From NCBI GenBank assembly GCA_963738575.1, contig CAVTWY010000001.1:682001-746000 (forward strand): a stretch of 64,000 nt of DNA. Direction: 5' to 3'. The notes beneath the pieces are model-generated. The model saw only the letters and a program-made list of their open reading frames with translations. It had not been told where the DNA came from and made no database searches. Below are positions 16,547 through 24,468 of this stretch, one piece after another. The first letter of the stretch is position 1. Each line of letters begins with the position of its first letter. This DNA comes from CAVTWY01 sp963738575 (lineage in GTDB: Bacteria; Pseudomonadota; Gammaproteobacteria; Burkholderiales; Burkholderiaceae_C). The position numbers were made by a program, and so were the translations under genes.

Positions 16547-17614
16547 ATGAACGCACCTGAGATACCAACCGAACCGCGGTTGACCGCGCTGTCGCATGGC
16601 GGCGGCTGCGGCTCCAAAATCGCGCCCGGTGTGTTGGCGCAGATTTTGAAGGGCACCACAGCGATGCCCATCCCCAAAGAATTGATGGTGGGCATCGAGA
16701 CGGCAGACGACGCAGCGGTGTACAAGCTCAACGACGAACAAGCGTTGATCGCCACCACCGACTTCTTCATGCCCATCGTGGATGACCCGTTTGAGTTTGG
16801 TCGCATCGCCGCCACCAACGCCATCAGTGATGTGTATGCGATGGGCGGCAAGCCGATCATGGCGCTGGCATTGGTGGGCATGCCCATCAACGTGTTGTCG
16901 CCGCAGACGATTGGTCGTGTGCTGGACGGAGGCGCTTCGGTTTGCCGTGAGGCAGGCATTCCCATTGCGGGGGGGCACACCATTGACTCGGCTGAAGTCA
17001 TCTATGGTTTGGTGGCATTGGGTTTGGTTCACCCGAGCCGCGTGCGCCGCAACGCTGACGCCAAACCAGGCGATGTGTTGGTCCTGGGCAAACCCCTGGG
17101 CGTCGGTGTGTTTTCTGCCGCGCTGAAGAAGGACAAGCTAAGCGCTGCGGGTTATGCCTGCATGATCGCCAACGCCACCAAGCTCAACACCCCAGGCCCC
17201 GACTTGGCGGCGTTGCCAGGCGTGCACGCCATGACCGACATCACTGGCTTTGGGTTGGCTGGCCACGTGCTTGAGCTGGCGCGGGGTGCCAAGTGCAGCA
17301 TGCACATCGATTGGGCCAAGGTGCCACTTTTGCCCGACGCCCGCGAGCTGGCTGCAGCAGGGCACGTGACGGGCGCCTCCAAGCGCAATTGGGCTGGCTA
17401 TGGCGCTGAAGTGGCACTGGCAAAGGGGTTTTCGGACATCGATCAAGCGTTGCTCACCGATCCGCAGACCAGTGGCGGGTTGTTGGTGTCCTGCAACCCG
17501 CAGGCGCTCGGCGCCGTGATGGATGTCTTCAAACGCCACGGCTTTGCCGACGTGGCGGCCATCGGTGAGGTGCGGCCCGCAGGGGCAGGCGGTGCTCTGC
17601 TGACGGTTGGCTGA
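16547..17614 (+). CDS. selD: selenide, water dikinase (selenophosphate synthetase)
   Basis: A 355-residue SelD, which makes selenophosphate from selenide and ATP. The catalytic loop is SHGGGCGSKIAPG with the essential Cys21 (codon TGC, not TGA) and Lys24; the second cysteine of the E. coli enzyme is Ser23 here, as in many active homologues. Other signatures: TTDFFMPIVDDPFEFGRIAATNAISDVYAMGG, GGHTIDSAEVIYGL, MTDITGFGLAGH and DPQTSGGLL. AGGAG seven bases upstream supports ATG 16547 over GTG 16544. It lacks the N-terminal FAD domain found in some SelDs. No selA, selB, tRNA-Sec or selU gene is seen, so its selenophosphate is used by something outside the window or by an unrecognised partner. A terminator follows. 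Confidence 0.93.
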   Translation: MNAPEIPTEPRLTALSHGGGCGSKIAPGVLAQILKGTTAMPIPKELMVGIETADDAAVYKLNDEQALIATTDFFMPIVDDPFEFGRIAATNAISDVYAMGGKPIMALALVGMPINVLSPQTIGRVLDGGASVCREAGIPIAGGHTIDSAEVIYGLVALGLVHPSRVRRNADAKPGDVLVLGKPLGVGVFSAALKKDKLSAAGYACMIANATKLNTPGPDLAALPGVHAMTDITGFGLAGHVLELARGAKCSMHIDWAKVPLLPDARELAAAGHVTGASKRNWAGYGAEVALAKGFSDIDQALLTDPQTSGGLLVSCNPQALGAVMDVFKRHGFADVAAIGEVRPAGAGGALLTVG

Positions 17615-17644
17615 AAGCGCGTTAGACACAAGCCCCATTGCAAA

Positions 17645-17678
17645 GACCCAGCCCGCGAGGTCACTCGCAGGCTGGGTC
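17645..17678 (+). terminator. intrinsic-type terminator after egtD-selD
   Basis: GACCCAGCC at 17645-17653 pairs perfectly with GGCTGGGTC at 17670-17678, and the inner GCGAG/CTCGC adds five more pairs after one mismatch, leaving a GTCA loop. The run GTTTGTTTG follows. It lies 31 bases after the selD stop and would end the egtD-selD transcript; the same hairpin could serve the convergent gene, whose stop is at 17781. Confidence 0.75.
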
Positions 17679-17780
17679 GTTTGTTTGCGTATTGTGAAAC
17701 TTTGGGGGCCACCCCATCGTCTCGGCGCGCGTTCTTGAACCGATCAAGCGCAAGGATGCGCCTGATCAAGACCTTGGCCT

Positions 17781-18401
17781 TCAGCGCTTCTTCGCCGAGA
17801 CGCGTGTCTTCTTGACGGCAGGCTTTTTGGGCACCACCTTTTTGGGGGCAGGGCCTTTGCGGACTGGCGCCGACTTCAACATCACAGCAATCTTTTTGGC
17901 GTCACGACGTTTGGCAGCGGTCACGTCGCGCTCGTAGGCCTCTTCAGCTTCACGACGGATTTCAACCGCGCGGGCCAGGGCCTCTTTGAACTTTTTCTGT
18001 GTGTAGGTGTTTTCGGTGCCGATGTAGACACTGCGTCGCTGCGGCGTTTGGCCGTGGCGGGGCACTGACACCGACAGACTGCAATCGCGAGCCAGCGAGC
18101 CGGCGCGCTGACGCACGATGGGGCCGGAAATGCCCACAGGCAAGCTGTTGCTCTTGCTGTGATTGGGTCGTCTTTGAAGACGCGTTGGTGCAGGATTGGT
18201 CGCAATCCGCGCCATCAACTCTTTGGTCGCGGCCGTCAGTGCGGCTGCGGCACCACTGCCATCGCTGGTGTGGTCAGAGTACAAACGAGTGCCAGCGTAG
18301 CGAAGTTGCCAGCCATGGGTATGCTGGCTATCGATGCGTTGGACGCCTTGGGGCACAGTGAACTTGTGCCCCGAGAATATGGTGACTTGTCTGGTTTTCA
18401 T
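17781..18401 (-). CDS. AP2-like putative DNA-binding protein with basic C-terminal tail
   Basis: A 206-residue protein that I do not recognise firmly. Two regions look alike: residues about 15-65 (VPQGVQRID...GWQLRYAGTRLYSD...AAALTAATKELMARI) and about 88-150 (LPVGISGPIV...CSLSVSVPR...RRSVYIGTENTYTQKKFKEALARAVEIR). Each reads as three short strands followed by a helix, the layout of AP2/integrase-N DNA-binding modules. The last 45 residues are lysine/proline/alanine rich (KKVVPKKPAVKK), like a histone-H1-type tail. Start ATG 18401 is chosen because it overlaps the stop of the upstream small ORF as ATGA. Possible roles are chromosome-associated or transcriptional; this is inference. Confidence 0.6.
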   Translation of the reverse strand: MKTRQVTIFSGHKFTVPQGVQRIDSQHTHGWQLRYAGTRLYSDHTSDGSGAAAALTAATKELMARIATNPAPTRLQRRPNHSKSNSLPVGISGPIVRQRAGSLARDCSLSVSVPRHGQTPQRRSVYIGTENTYTQKKFKEALARAVEIRREAEEAYERDVTAAKRRDAKKIAVMLKSAPVRKGPAPKKVVPKKPAVKKTRVSAKKR

Positions 18402-18661
18402 CGATACATACAATCAGAACAACTGCTCCCTGATAGACCTTCGATGACGCGGTTGTAGAGTTCAACCTTCGTCGGCGCTGCGATTTTTATTTTTGATCCC
18501 TTGGCGCACCAAGACATCATCATGTCATGGTAGCCGCAAAAAGCACAACTGTTTTTAGTCGTTTGACCTAAAAATGGGTAGCCGTGTGAGTGAATCGTCG
18601 TTCGGCGGCACCGTTCAAATGTCAGCCCCAGTAGTTCAAACCGTTTACTTCCATACGTCAT
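18398..18661 (-). CDS. small cysteine-pair protein, uncertain (87 aa)
   Basis: Open frame ending in TGA that overlaps the next gene's ATG as ATGA, the main reason to take it seriously. It holds two CxxC pairs (SCAFCGYHDMMMSWC in the middle and SSCSDC at the C-terminus), compatible with a zinc ribbon. An upstream GTG at 18745 would extend it to 115 residues. Neither start has a clear ribosome-binding site, and base composition here is more AT-rich than the neighbours, which may point to acquired DNA. No family recognised. Confidence 0.35.
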   Translation of the reverse strand: MTYGSKRFELLGLTFERCRRTTIHSHGYPFLGQTTKNSCAFCGYHDMMMSWCAKGSKIKIAAPTKVELYNRVIEGLSGSSCSDCMYR

Positions 18662-18836
18662 TAGGGAGAACGCGAATAGGCCGCATCTACTTGTGACGTA
18701 AAACGGCCCTGCGGGTAGGTCGCGCGCGCTAGGGTCGGATGACACAGCCCTGCATTTTGGGTCTTTCCATAACAGCAGATCAGCCCCTCGTTTCGTGGCA
18801 CGATAGGGCTAGCGATTGCTTTACCCAGCCACCAGA
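18662..18836. other. intergenic region before the Rieske oxygenase operon
   Basis: Between the uncertain small ORF and the oxygenase operon. It presumably holds divergent promoters, but I could not identify a convincing -35/-10 pair or an operator repeat. The oxygenase ATG at 18837 has only a weak purine stretch upstream. Confidence 0.3.
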
Positions 18837-20144
18837 ATGACGACTGTTGACGCATCAGACCACGCCGCGCACTCACCCGCATGGGAGAGCGATGGCACCA
18901 GCCGCATTCCTTTTGCGGTCTACACCGACGACGCACTGCATCGGCGAGAACTGGAGCGGCTTTTCTATCGCGGCCATTGGTGCTACATCGGCTTGGAGGC
19001 CGAAGTACCCAACCCTGGTGATTTCAAGCGCAGTGTCGTCGGCGAGCGGTCGGTGGTGTTGGTTCGTGACGAGCACGGCGCCATTCAAGTGGTTGAAAAC
19101 GTTTGCGCTCACCGGGGCATGCAGTTTTGCCGTGAGCGGCATGGCAACCGCAAAGAGTTTGTGTGCCCTTACCACCAGTGGAGCTACACCTTGCGAGGCG
19201 AACTTCAAGGGGTGCCGTTTCGGCGTGGCGTTCGCCAGGGCGCCAAAGTTAACGGTGGCATGCCGGCTGACTTTGATCCCAAGTCGCACCACCTGACCAA
19301 GCTGCGTGTGGCCACGCGGGGCGGGGTGGTGTTCGCTACCTTTGACGCCGATGCTGAAACATTTGAGGACTACCTGGGCCCCGAGATTTTGAAGTGGTAC
19401 GACCGGCTTTTTAACGGCCGCAAGCTCAAGGTGTTGGGGTACAACCGACAACGCATCCCTGGCAACTGGAAGTTGATGCAAGAGAACATCAAAGATCCTT
19501 ACCACCCTGGGCTGCTGCACACCTGGTTCGTGACGTTCGGCCTTTGGCGTGCCGACAATGAGTCTCAGTTGAAAATGGATTCAAGGCATCGGCATGCAGC
19601 CATGATCTCGACGCGGGGCAACGCGGGCAAAGCGTCCGACGTGTCTGCGGTGTCAACCTTCAAGTCGAGCATGCAACTGCACGACCCAAGCTTTTTGGAC
19701 ATTGCGCCCGAAGCCTGGTGGGGTGGCCCTACGGCGGTGATGACCACGATCTTCCCCAGCGTGGTGCTGCAGCAGCAAGTCAACAGTGTCTCTACCCGTC
19801 ACATCCAACCCGATGGGCATGGCGCCTTCAATTTCGAGTGGACGCACTTTGGTTTTGAGGACGATGACGAGGCCATGACGCAGCGCCGTTTGCGCCAGGC
19901 CAACTTGTTCGGCCCTGCTGGTTTTGTCTCGGCCGACGACGGTGAAGTGATTGAGTTGTCGCAAAAGGGCTTCGAGAGCAAACCGGCTCACCGTGCGTTG
20001 GCTGAACTGGGCGGGCGCGACGTGGGTGACACCGATCACATGGTGACCGAGACGTTGATTCGGGGCATGTACCGGTACTGGCGCGAGGTGATGGAGTCTC
20101 CCGATGAGGCCTCACCTACTGCGCGCAAAGGGGACGGTGCATGA
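18837..20144 (+). CDS. Rieske aromatic ring-hydroxylating oxygenase, alpha subunit
   Basis: A 435-residue large subunit. The Rieske centre is intact (CAHRGMQFC and CPYHQW: C-x-H ... C-x2-H), and the mononuclear iron site reads QENIKDPYHPGLLH (D-x2-H-x4-H). The pattern GVPFRRGV, GYNRQRIPGNWKLMQENI and HTWFVTFGLWRAD resembles the salicylate 5-hydroxylase (NagG) and anthranilate dioxygenase (AndAc) branch, so the substrate is probably a hydroxylated or aminated benzoate. Start 18837 gives a normal N-terminus. It overlaps the beta subunit gene as ATGA. Substrate assignment is by resemblance only. Confidence 0.87.
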   Translation: MTTVDASDHAAHSPAWESDGTSRIPFAVYTDDALHRRELERLFYRGHWCYIGLEAEVPNPGDFKRSVVGERSVVLVRDEHGAIQVVENVCAHRGMQFCRERHGNRKEFVCPYHQWSYTLRGELQGVPFRRGVRQGAKVNGGMPADFDPKSHHLTKLRVATRGGVVFATFDADAETFEDYLGPEILKWYDRLFNGRKLKVLGYNRQRIPGNWKLMQENIKDPYHPGLLHTWFVTFGLWRADNESQLKMDSRHRHAAMISTRGNAGKASDVSAVSTFKSSMQLHDPSFLDIAPEAWWGGPTAVMTTIFPSVVLQQQVNSVSTRHIQPDGHGAFNFEWTHFGFEDDDEAMTQRRLRQANLFGPAGFVSADDGEVIELSQKGFESKPAHRALAELGGRDVGDTDHMVTETLIRGMYRYWREVMESPDEASPTARKGDGA

Positions 20145-20617
20145 TGGACACCAGCGTGCCGCTGGCAAAAGTGATTCAGCTCCATGCCGACTACGCCCAT
20201 GCCGTTGACCAATCGGATTGGGACGCTTGGGTTGAGCTGTTCACCCCCACCGCAAGCTACCGCCTGGTGCCGAGAGAGAACCACGAGCGCGGGCTGCCTC
20301 TCGCCACGCTTGCGTTCCAAGGTCAAGGCATGCTCAAAGACCGTGCCTACGCCATCCGTGACACGATTTTTCATGATCCCTACTACCAGCGCCACGTGCT
20401 GGGCTTGCCCCGCGTGGTGCGTCAAGAGGCTGGCCGCATCGAGTGCGACACCAATTACGCCGTGTTTCGCACCAAGCACTTGGAGCTGACAACCGTCTTC
20501 AACGTGGGGCGGTACCTGGACACCATCGTGGCCACCGAGCACGGGTTGCGCTTTGCAAGCAAGGTGTGTGTGTACGACAGTGAGATGATTCCCAACAGCA
20601 TCATTTACCCCATTTAG
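20141..20617 (+). CDS. Rieske aromatic ring-hydroxylating oxygenase, beta subunit
   Basis: A 158-residue small subunit with the SnoaL/NTF2-like fold of ring-hydroxylating oxygenase beta subunits: an N-terminal LHADYAHAVDQSDWDAWVELF, then MLKDRAYAIRDTIFHDPYY and RHVLGLPRV. The final SEMIPNSIIYPI is typical of the NagH/AndAd group. It supports assembly of the alpha3-beta3 oxygenase. Its start overlaps the alpha-subunit stop (ATGA) and the ferredoxin follows after eight bases. Confidence 0.87.
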   Translation: MMDTSVPLAKVIQLHADYAHAVDQSDWDAWVELFTPTASYRLVPRENHERGLPLATLAFQGQGMLKDRAYAIRDTIFHDPYYQRHVLGLPRVVRQEAGRIECDTNYAVFRTKHLELTTVFNVGRYLDTIVATEHGLRFASKVCVYDSEMIPNSIIYPI

Positions 20618-20625
20618 CCATCATC

Positions 20626-20949
20626 ATGAGCGAGCAATCTTCAAACTGGATCGACGTCGCCGGGGTAGACGACGTGTGGGACGGGGGTGGTTTGGCAGTC
20701 GATGCCAGCGGGCGCGCAATCGCGCTGTTTCGCGTGGGTGATGCGGTCTTCGCCACCGACCTTTTTTGCACCCATGGCAACGCACGGCTTTGCGACGGAT
20801 TCATAGAAGGGCACGAGGTGGAATGCCCTTTGCACCAAGGGCGGTTTGATTTGCGCACTGGCGCTGCGACCTGCGAGCCTGCTGTCGACGCAGTCAAGAT
20901 CCATGAAGTGCGGCTGGTGGGTCAGCGTGTGCACGTTAAGTTGGGCTAG
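20626..20949 (+). CDS. Rieske-type ferredoxin of the oxygenase
   Basis: A 107-residue Rieske [2Fe-2S] ferredoxin with both ligand motifs: CTHGNARLCDG and CPLHQGRFD. It would pass electrons to the oxygenase encoded just upstream. A flavin-dependent ferredoxin reductase gene is expected in such systems but none follows: the next gene is the convergent livF six bases away. The reductase may be shared or encoded elsewhere. Confidence 0.9.
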   Translation: MSEQSSNWIDVAGVDDVWDGGGLAVDASGRAIALFRVGDAVFATDLFCTHGNARLCDGFIEGHEVECPLHQGRFDLRTGAATCEPAVDAVKIHEVRLVGQRVHVKLG

Positions 20950-20955
20950 ATCCCT

Positions 20956-21669
20956 TCACACGCCCACGTACTGATGCAGCACGTCGGGCGCAGCGCGCAG
21001 CGCCGCCGAGTTGCCTTCCCACACCACCCGGCCTTTTTCAATGATGGTGTGTCGATCGGCCAACCCCAACAGCGGGCCGATGTTTTTGTCGATCACGATC
21101 ATTGCCAACCCGGCGCTGCGCAGCCGCTGCAAGCCATGCCAGATTTCTTGGCGCACGAGGGGTGCCAAGCCTTCGGTGGCCTCGTCCAGTATCAACAATC
21201 GCGGGTTGGTCATCAGGGCGCGGCCAACGGCCAGCATTTGCTGTTCACCACCTGACAAATTGCTGCCCAGGTTGCGCTCGCGCTCTTGAAGCCGCGGAAA
21301 CATCTGGTAGATCAACGGCAGTGTCCAGGGGGACTTGGCCTGGTGCCGGTTGCCTGCCGTGGCGACCAGGTTTTCGCGCACCGTGAGGTTGGGGAAAATT
21401 TGACGGCCTTCGGGCACCAAGCCCACGCCGGCCCTTGCCACCACGTAGCTGGGTCGGCCCTGCAACGGCACGCCGTCTACCACCACGCGCCCCGCTTTGG
21501 GCGACAGCATGCCCATGATGGTTTTGATGGTGGTGGTTTTGCCCATGCCGTTGCGGCCGATCAAAGTCACCACCTCGCCTGCAGCCACGGTCATGGAGAC
21601 GCCAAACAGCACCTGGCTGCTGCCGTACGATGTCTCGATGGCTTCAACTTGCAAAAGTGGGTTCGTCAT
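20956..21669 (-). CDS. livF: branched-chain amino acid-type ABC transporter ATP-binding protein (LivF-like)
   Basis: A 237-residue ABC ATPase: Walker A GRNGMGKTTT, Q-loop region, signature LSGGEQQMLAVGRAL, Walker B LLILDEATEGLAP and switch IDKN. The LAPLVRQEIW and C-terminal DRHTIIEKGRVVWEG are typical of LivF. It is the last of five genes of a liv-type importer on the minus strand. Given the Rieske oxygenase on one side and the benzoate genes on the other, it may import an aromatic acid instead of amino acids; this is inference. Confidence 0.9.
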   Translation of the reverse strand: MTNPLLQVEAIETSYGSSQVLFGVSMTVAAGEVVTLIGRNGMGKTTTIKTIMGMLSPKAGRVVVDGVPLQGRPSYVVARAGVGLVPEGRQIFPNLTVRENLVATAGNRHQAKSPWTLPLIYQMFPRLQERERNLGSNLSGGEQQMLAVGRALMTNPRLLILDEATEGLAPLVRQEIWHGLQRLRSAGLAMIVIDKNIGPLLGLADRHTIIEKGRVVWEGNSAALRAAPDVLHQYVGV

Positions 21670-21686
21670 GTCATGGGGCCGTCATG

Positions 21687-22439
21687 TCAATACGGTTCCG
21701 CTTCGTCGCCGAGGTAGGCCTCACGCACTTCAGGGCTGGCGCGAATCTGCTCGGGCGTGCCGCTGGCGATGACGCGCCCGTACACCAGCACGGTGATGCG
21801 ATCGGCCAGTGCAAAAACAGCGTCCATGTCGTGCTCCACCAAGAGGATGGTGCATTGGCCTTTCAGGCGCCGCAGCAGCGCCACGACGGCTTCTGATTCG
21901 GCGCTGCCCATGCCAGCCATGGGTTCGTCCAGCAGCAGCAGGCGCGCCCCTGTGGCCAGCGTCATTGCAATTTCAAGTTGACGGCGCTGGCCGTGGGCCA
22001 GGGTCGCAACCGGGCGATCTTGCATTGCACCCATGCCCACCATGTCAAGCGCTGCGCGTGCCGGCCCGAGCAAAGCCTTGTCGTCCTTGGCGCGGCGCCA
22101 GAAGTGAAAGCTGTGCCCTGCGTGCGCCTGCACAGCAAGGGCCACGTTCTCAAGCACGGTGAATTCAGGAAACACTGACGTGATTTGGTACGACCGGCCC
22201 AACCCTGCCAATGCTCTTTGATGCGGTGGCGCGCGTGTCAAGTCACGGTTGTCGAAGGTGATGGTGCCCCCGTCGGACAGCAGGTCACCCGACAGTTGAT
22301 TGATGAGGGTTGTCTTGCCAGCCCCGTTGGGGCCGATCACGGCATGGATCTCGCCGGCGGCAATTTCGAGCGACAGGTTGTCGGTGGCCATCAGACCACC
22401 AAAGCGCTTGACCAGCGTGTTGACCACCAACAGGCTCAT
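21687..22439 (-). CDS. livG: branched-chain amino acid-type ABC transporter ATP-binding protein (LivG-like)
   Basis: A 250-residue ABC ATPase with Walker A GPNGAGKTTLINQLSG, the LivG-type insert RAPPHQRALAGLGRSYQI and VFPEFTVLENV, a signature region ATLAHGQRRQLEIAMTLA and Walker B LLLLDEPMAGM. The canonical LSGGQ serine-glycine is LAHGQ here, as in many LivG proteins. Start overlaps the livM stop as ATGA and livF follows after 17 bases. Confidence 0.9.
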   Translation of the reverse strand: MSLLVVNTLVKRFGGLMATDNLSLEIAAGEIHAVIGPNGAGKTTLINQLSGDLLSDGGTITFDNRDLTRAPPHQRALAGLGRSYQITSVFPEFTVLENVALAVQAHAGHSFHFWRRAKDDKALLGPARAALDMVGMGAMQDRPVATLAHGQRRQLEIAMTLATGARLLLLDEPMAGMGSAESEAVVALLRRLKGQCTILLVEHDMDAVFALADRITVLVYGRVIASGTPEQIRASPEVREAYLGDEAEPY

Positions 22440-23425
22440 GGCTGTTCGTCCTTGGCACGTTCACGCGCCACAAACCAGCCGTAGATGCCTTGCTTCATCA
22501 CCAGCACCACCGCCACGATGAACAACCCGATCAGTGCCATCCAGTGCTGATTGATCAGCTTGTCGAGCCACGGCACGCCCCATTGAAAGGACGACAAAAA
22601 CTCTTCGAGCATGAGCAGCGCTGCGGCGCCCACGGCAGGCCCTATCAGGGTGCCCATGCCACCCAGCACCACCATCACGATCAGTTCGCCGGACACCGAC
22701 CACGCCATGTAAGAGGGGGCCACAAACTTGGTGAGGTTGGCCATCAAAGCCCCTGCCAACACACACACCAGGGCTGAAATCACGTACGCGGTGAGCTTGT
22801 AGCGCAACACGGGAAACCCAAGCGCCTGCATGCGGCGTTGGTTGCTTTTGGTGCCACGCAGCGCCATGCCAAAACGTGCGTGGATGAGTCGCCAGAACAG
22901 CAGCAACACCAACAACAACACGGTGTAGGCAGCGTAGTAAAGCGTCACGTTGTCGGCCAAGGTGAACAAACCAAAGTCACTGCGCTGGCCCAGTGGCATG
23001 CCGTCATCACCACCGTACTCTTTGAGGCTCACCGCCAAAAAGTAAAACATTTGCGCAAACGCCAACGTGATCATGATGAAGGCCATGCCACTGGTGCGCA
23101 GGCAAATGGCGCCCACTGCCAACGCCACCAGCGTGCCACCCCCAAGCGCCGCCGCCAAATGCGCCCACCCATTGGTAACACCATGGTGCGACAGCAGCCC
23201 CACGGCGTAGGCGCCCAAGCCCATGTACATGGCGTGTCCAAAGCTCACGAGGGCGCCGTAGCCCAGCACCAGGTTCAACCCCGTGGCCGCAATGGCAAAC
23301 ACCAAAATACGTGAAAACAGGGTCACGTAGTAAGGCTGGTTGATCAAGCCAGCGATCACCGGTACCAAGCCCAGCGCCACCAGCACGATGGCTGCAAAGA
23401 CGGTGCGCGCAGTGACCTTAACCAT
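22436..23425 (-). CDS. livM: branched-chain amino acid-type ABC transporter permease (LivM-like)
   Basis: A 329-residue integral membrane protein with 8-9 hydrophobic segments and the LivM motifs NLVLGYGALVSFGHAMYMGLGAY and VVLGGMGTLIGPAVGAAAL. It pairs with the LivH-like permease, overlapping it by eight bases and livG by four, so the four transport genes are tightly coupled. Confidence 0.9.
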   Translation of the reverse strand: MVKVTARTVFAAIVLVALGLVPVIAGLINQPYYVTLFSRILVFAIAATGLNLVLGYGALVSFGHAMYMGLGAYAVGLLSHHGVTNGWAHLAAALGGGTLVALAVGAICLRTSGMAFIMITLAFAQMFYFLAVSLKEYGGDDGMPLGQRSDFGLFTLADNVTLYYAAYTVLLLVLLLFWRLIHARFGMALRGTKSNQRRMQALGFPVLRYKLTAYVISALVCVLAGALMANLTKFVAPSYMAWSVSGELIVMVVLGGMGTLIGPAVGAAALLMLEEFLSSFQWGVPWLDKLINQHWMALIGLFIVAVVLVMKQGIYGWFVARERAKDEQP

Positions 23426-24341
23426 GCTTTACCGGAAAGAGCCCCTGTGGCTTGAGCGCCAACACGGCGGCCATCAGCAGGTAGATCAAGATGGAGGCAA
23501 TGGCGGGGCCGGCCGCCTGGGCCACCGACCGCTCCAAAAACTCGCGCAGCAGGGTCGGCAAAAAAGCACGGCCCACGGTGTCGACGACGCCCACGATCAG
23601 GGCACCATAAAACGCACCGCGGATGGACCCGATGCCCCCAGTCACGATCACCACCAGCGTGAGGATGAGGATGGGTTCGCCCATGCCCGATTGCACTGAC
23701 ACGATGGGGCCCGCCATCAAGCCCGCCAGCCCCGCCAGTGCTGCACCCAAGGCAAACACCACGCTGTTGAGGCCCTTGATGTTGACACCCAAGGCTGACA
23801 CCATGTCGGCGTTGGACGCGCCGGCACGAATCAACATGCCCACGCGGGTGCGGTGAATGACAGCGTAAAGCGCCACGCCCACCGCCAGGCCCACCGCGAT
23901 GATGGCAAAACGGTACGAGGGGTAGGGCAGCCCAAACAAGTCCACCGTGCCCGACAGCGCTTTGGGCACGTTCATGTACACCGATGCTGGCCCCCAAATG
24001 GCGCGCACCAGCTCGTTGAAGAAAAGGGTGAGTCCGAACGTGGCCAGCACTTGGTCCAGGTGGTCCCGGCGGTACAGGTTGGTGAGCAGCAGGCGCTCGA
24101 CCAACAGGCCCAGCACCAAGGTGCCAACTAGGGCTGCCACTGCCGCCACCGCAAACGATCCCCCCGTTGCGTTGTAGGCGGCCGCCGCAAAGTAGGCGCC
24201 CATCATGTAGAGCGAGCCATGCGCCAGGTTGACGAAGCTCATGATGCCAAACACCAACGTCAAACCCGACGCCAACAAAAACAGCAACACGCCGAGTTGC
24301 ACGCCGTTGAGCAATTGTGTCAGCAGCAGACCGATGGTCAT
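23418..24341 (-). CDS. livH: branched-chain amino acid-type ABC transporter permease (LivH-like)
   Basis: A 307-residue membrane protein of the LivH family: N-terminal QLLNGVQLGVLLFLLASGLTLVFGIM, the conserved NLAHGSLYMMGAY, and the C-terminal VIVTGGIGSIRGAFYGALIVG. It is separated from the binding-protein gene upstream by 127 bases containing two strong stem-loops, which may set lower expression for the membrane components than for the receptor. Confidence 0.9.
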   Translation of the reverse strand: MTIGLLLTQLLNGVQLGVLLFLLASGLTLVFGIMSFVNLAHGSLYMMGAYFAAAAYNATGGSFAVAAVAALVGTLVLGLLVERLLLTNLYRRDHLDQVLATFGLTLFFNELVRAIWGPASVYMNVPKALSGTVDLFGLPYPSYRFAIIAVGLAVGVALYAVIHRTRVGMLIRAGASNADMVSALGVNIKGLNSVVFALGAALAGLAGLMAGPIVSVQSGMGEPILILTLVVIVTGGIGSIRGAFYGALIVGVVDTVGRAFLPTLLREFLERSVAQAAGPAIASILIYLLMAAVLALKPQGLFPVKHG

Positions 24342-24395
24342 GGAGAATCAGTGCCTTGCAAAATCAGGCTCGGCAAGGGCCATGCCTGTGGAAAC

Positions 24396-24449
24396 CTCGC
24401 GTGCATGGTTTGGGCTTGCACGCGAGGGCACCGCCGCCATCGGCGGTGC
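24396..24449 (-). other. tandem stem-loops between the binding-protein and permease genes
   Basis: First stem: CTCGCGTGCA at 24396-24405 with TGCACGCGAG at 24417-24426 (10 perfect pairs, 11-base loop). Second: GCACCGCCG at 24428-24436 with CGGCGGTGC at 24441-24449 (9 perfect pairs, CCAT loop). Neither has a U-tract, so they look more like mRNA-stabilising or attenuating structures protecting the 3' end of the receptor transcript than terminators. Confidence 0.65.
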
Positions 24450-24468
24450 TTGGTATCACACGTGGTGG

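Noticed and set aside
16547..16640. SelD as a selenocysteine-containing protein
   Set aside because: The catalytic codon is TGC (Cys21), not TGA, and no SECIS-like element or Sec machinery was seen.
14078..17614. Calling the egtD-selD region a complete selenoneine (sen) cluster
   Set aside because: Neither the glycosyltransferase-like SenB nor an EgtB/SenA-like protein is encoded in the window, so only a partial or variant locus can be claimed.
17645..17678. The repeat after selD as an attachment site or regulatory RNA
   Set aside because: A simple hairpin with following T-rich bases directly after an operon is best explained as a terminator.
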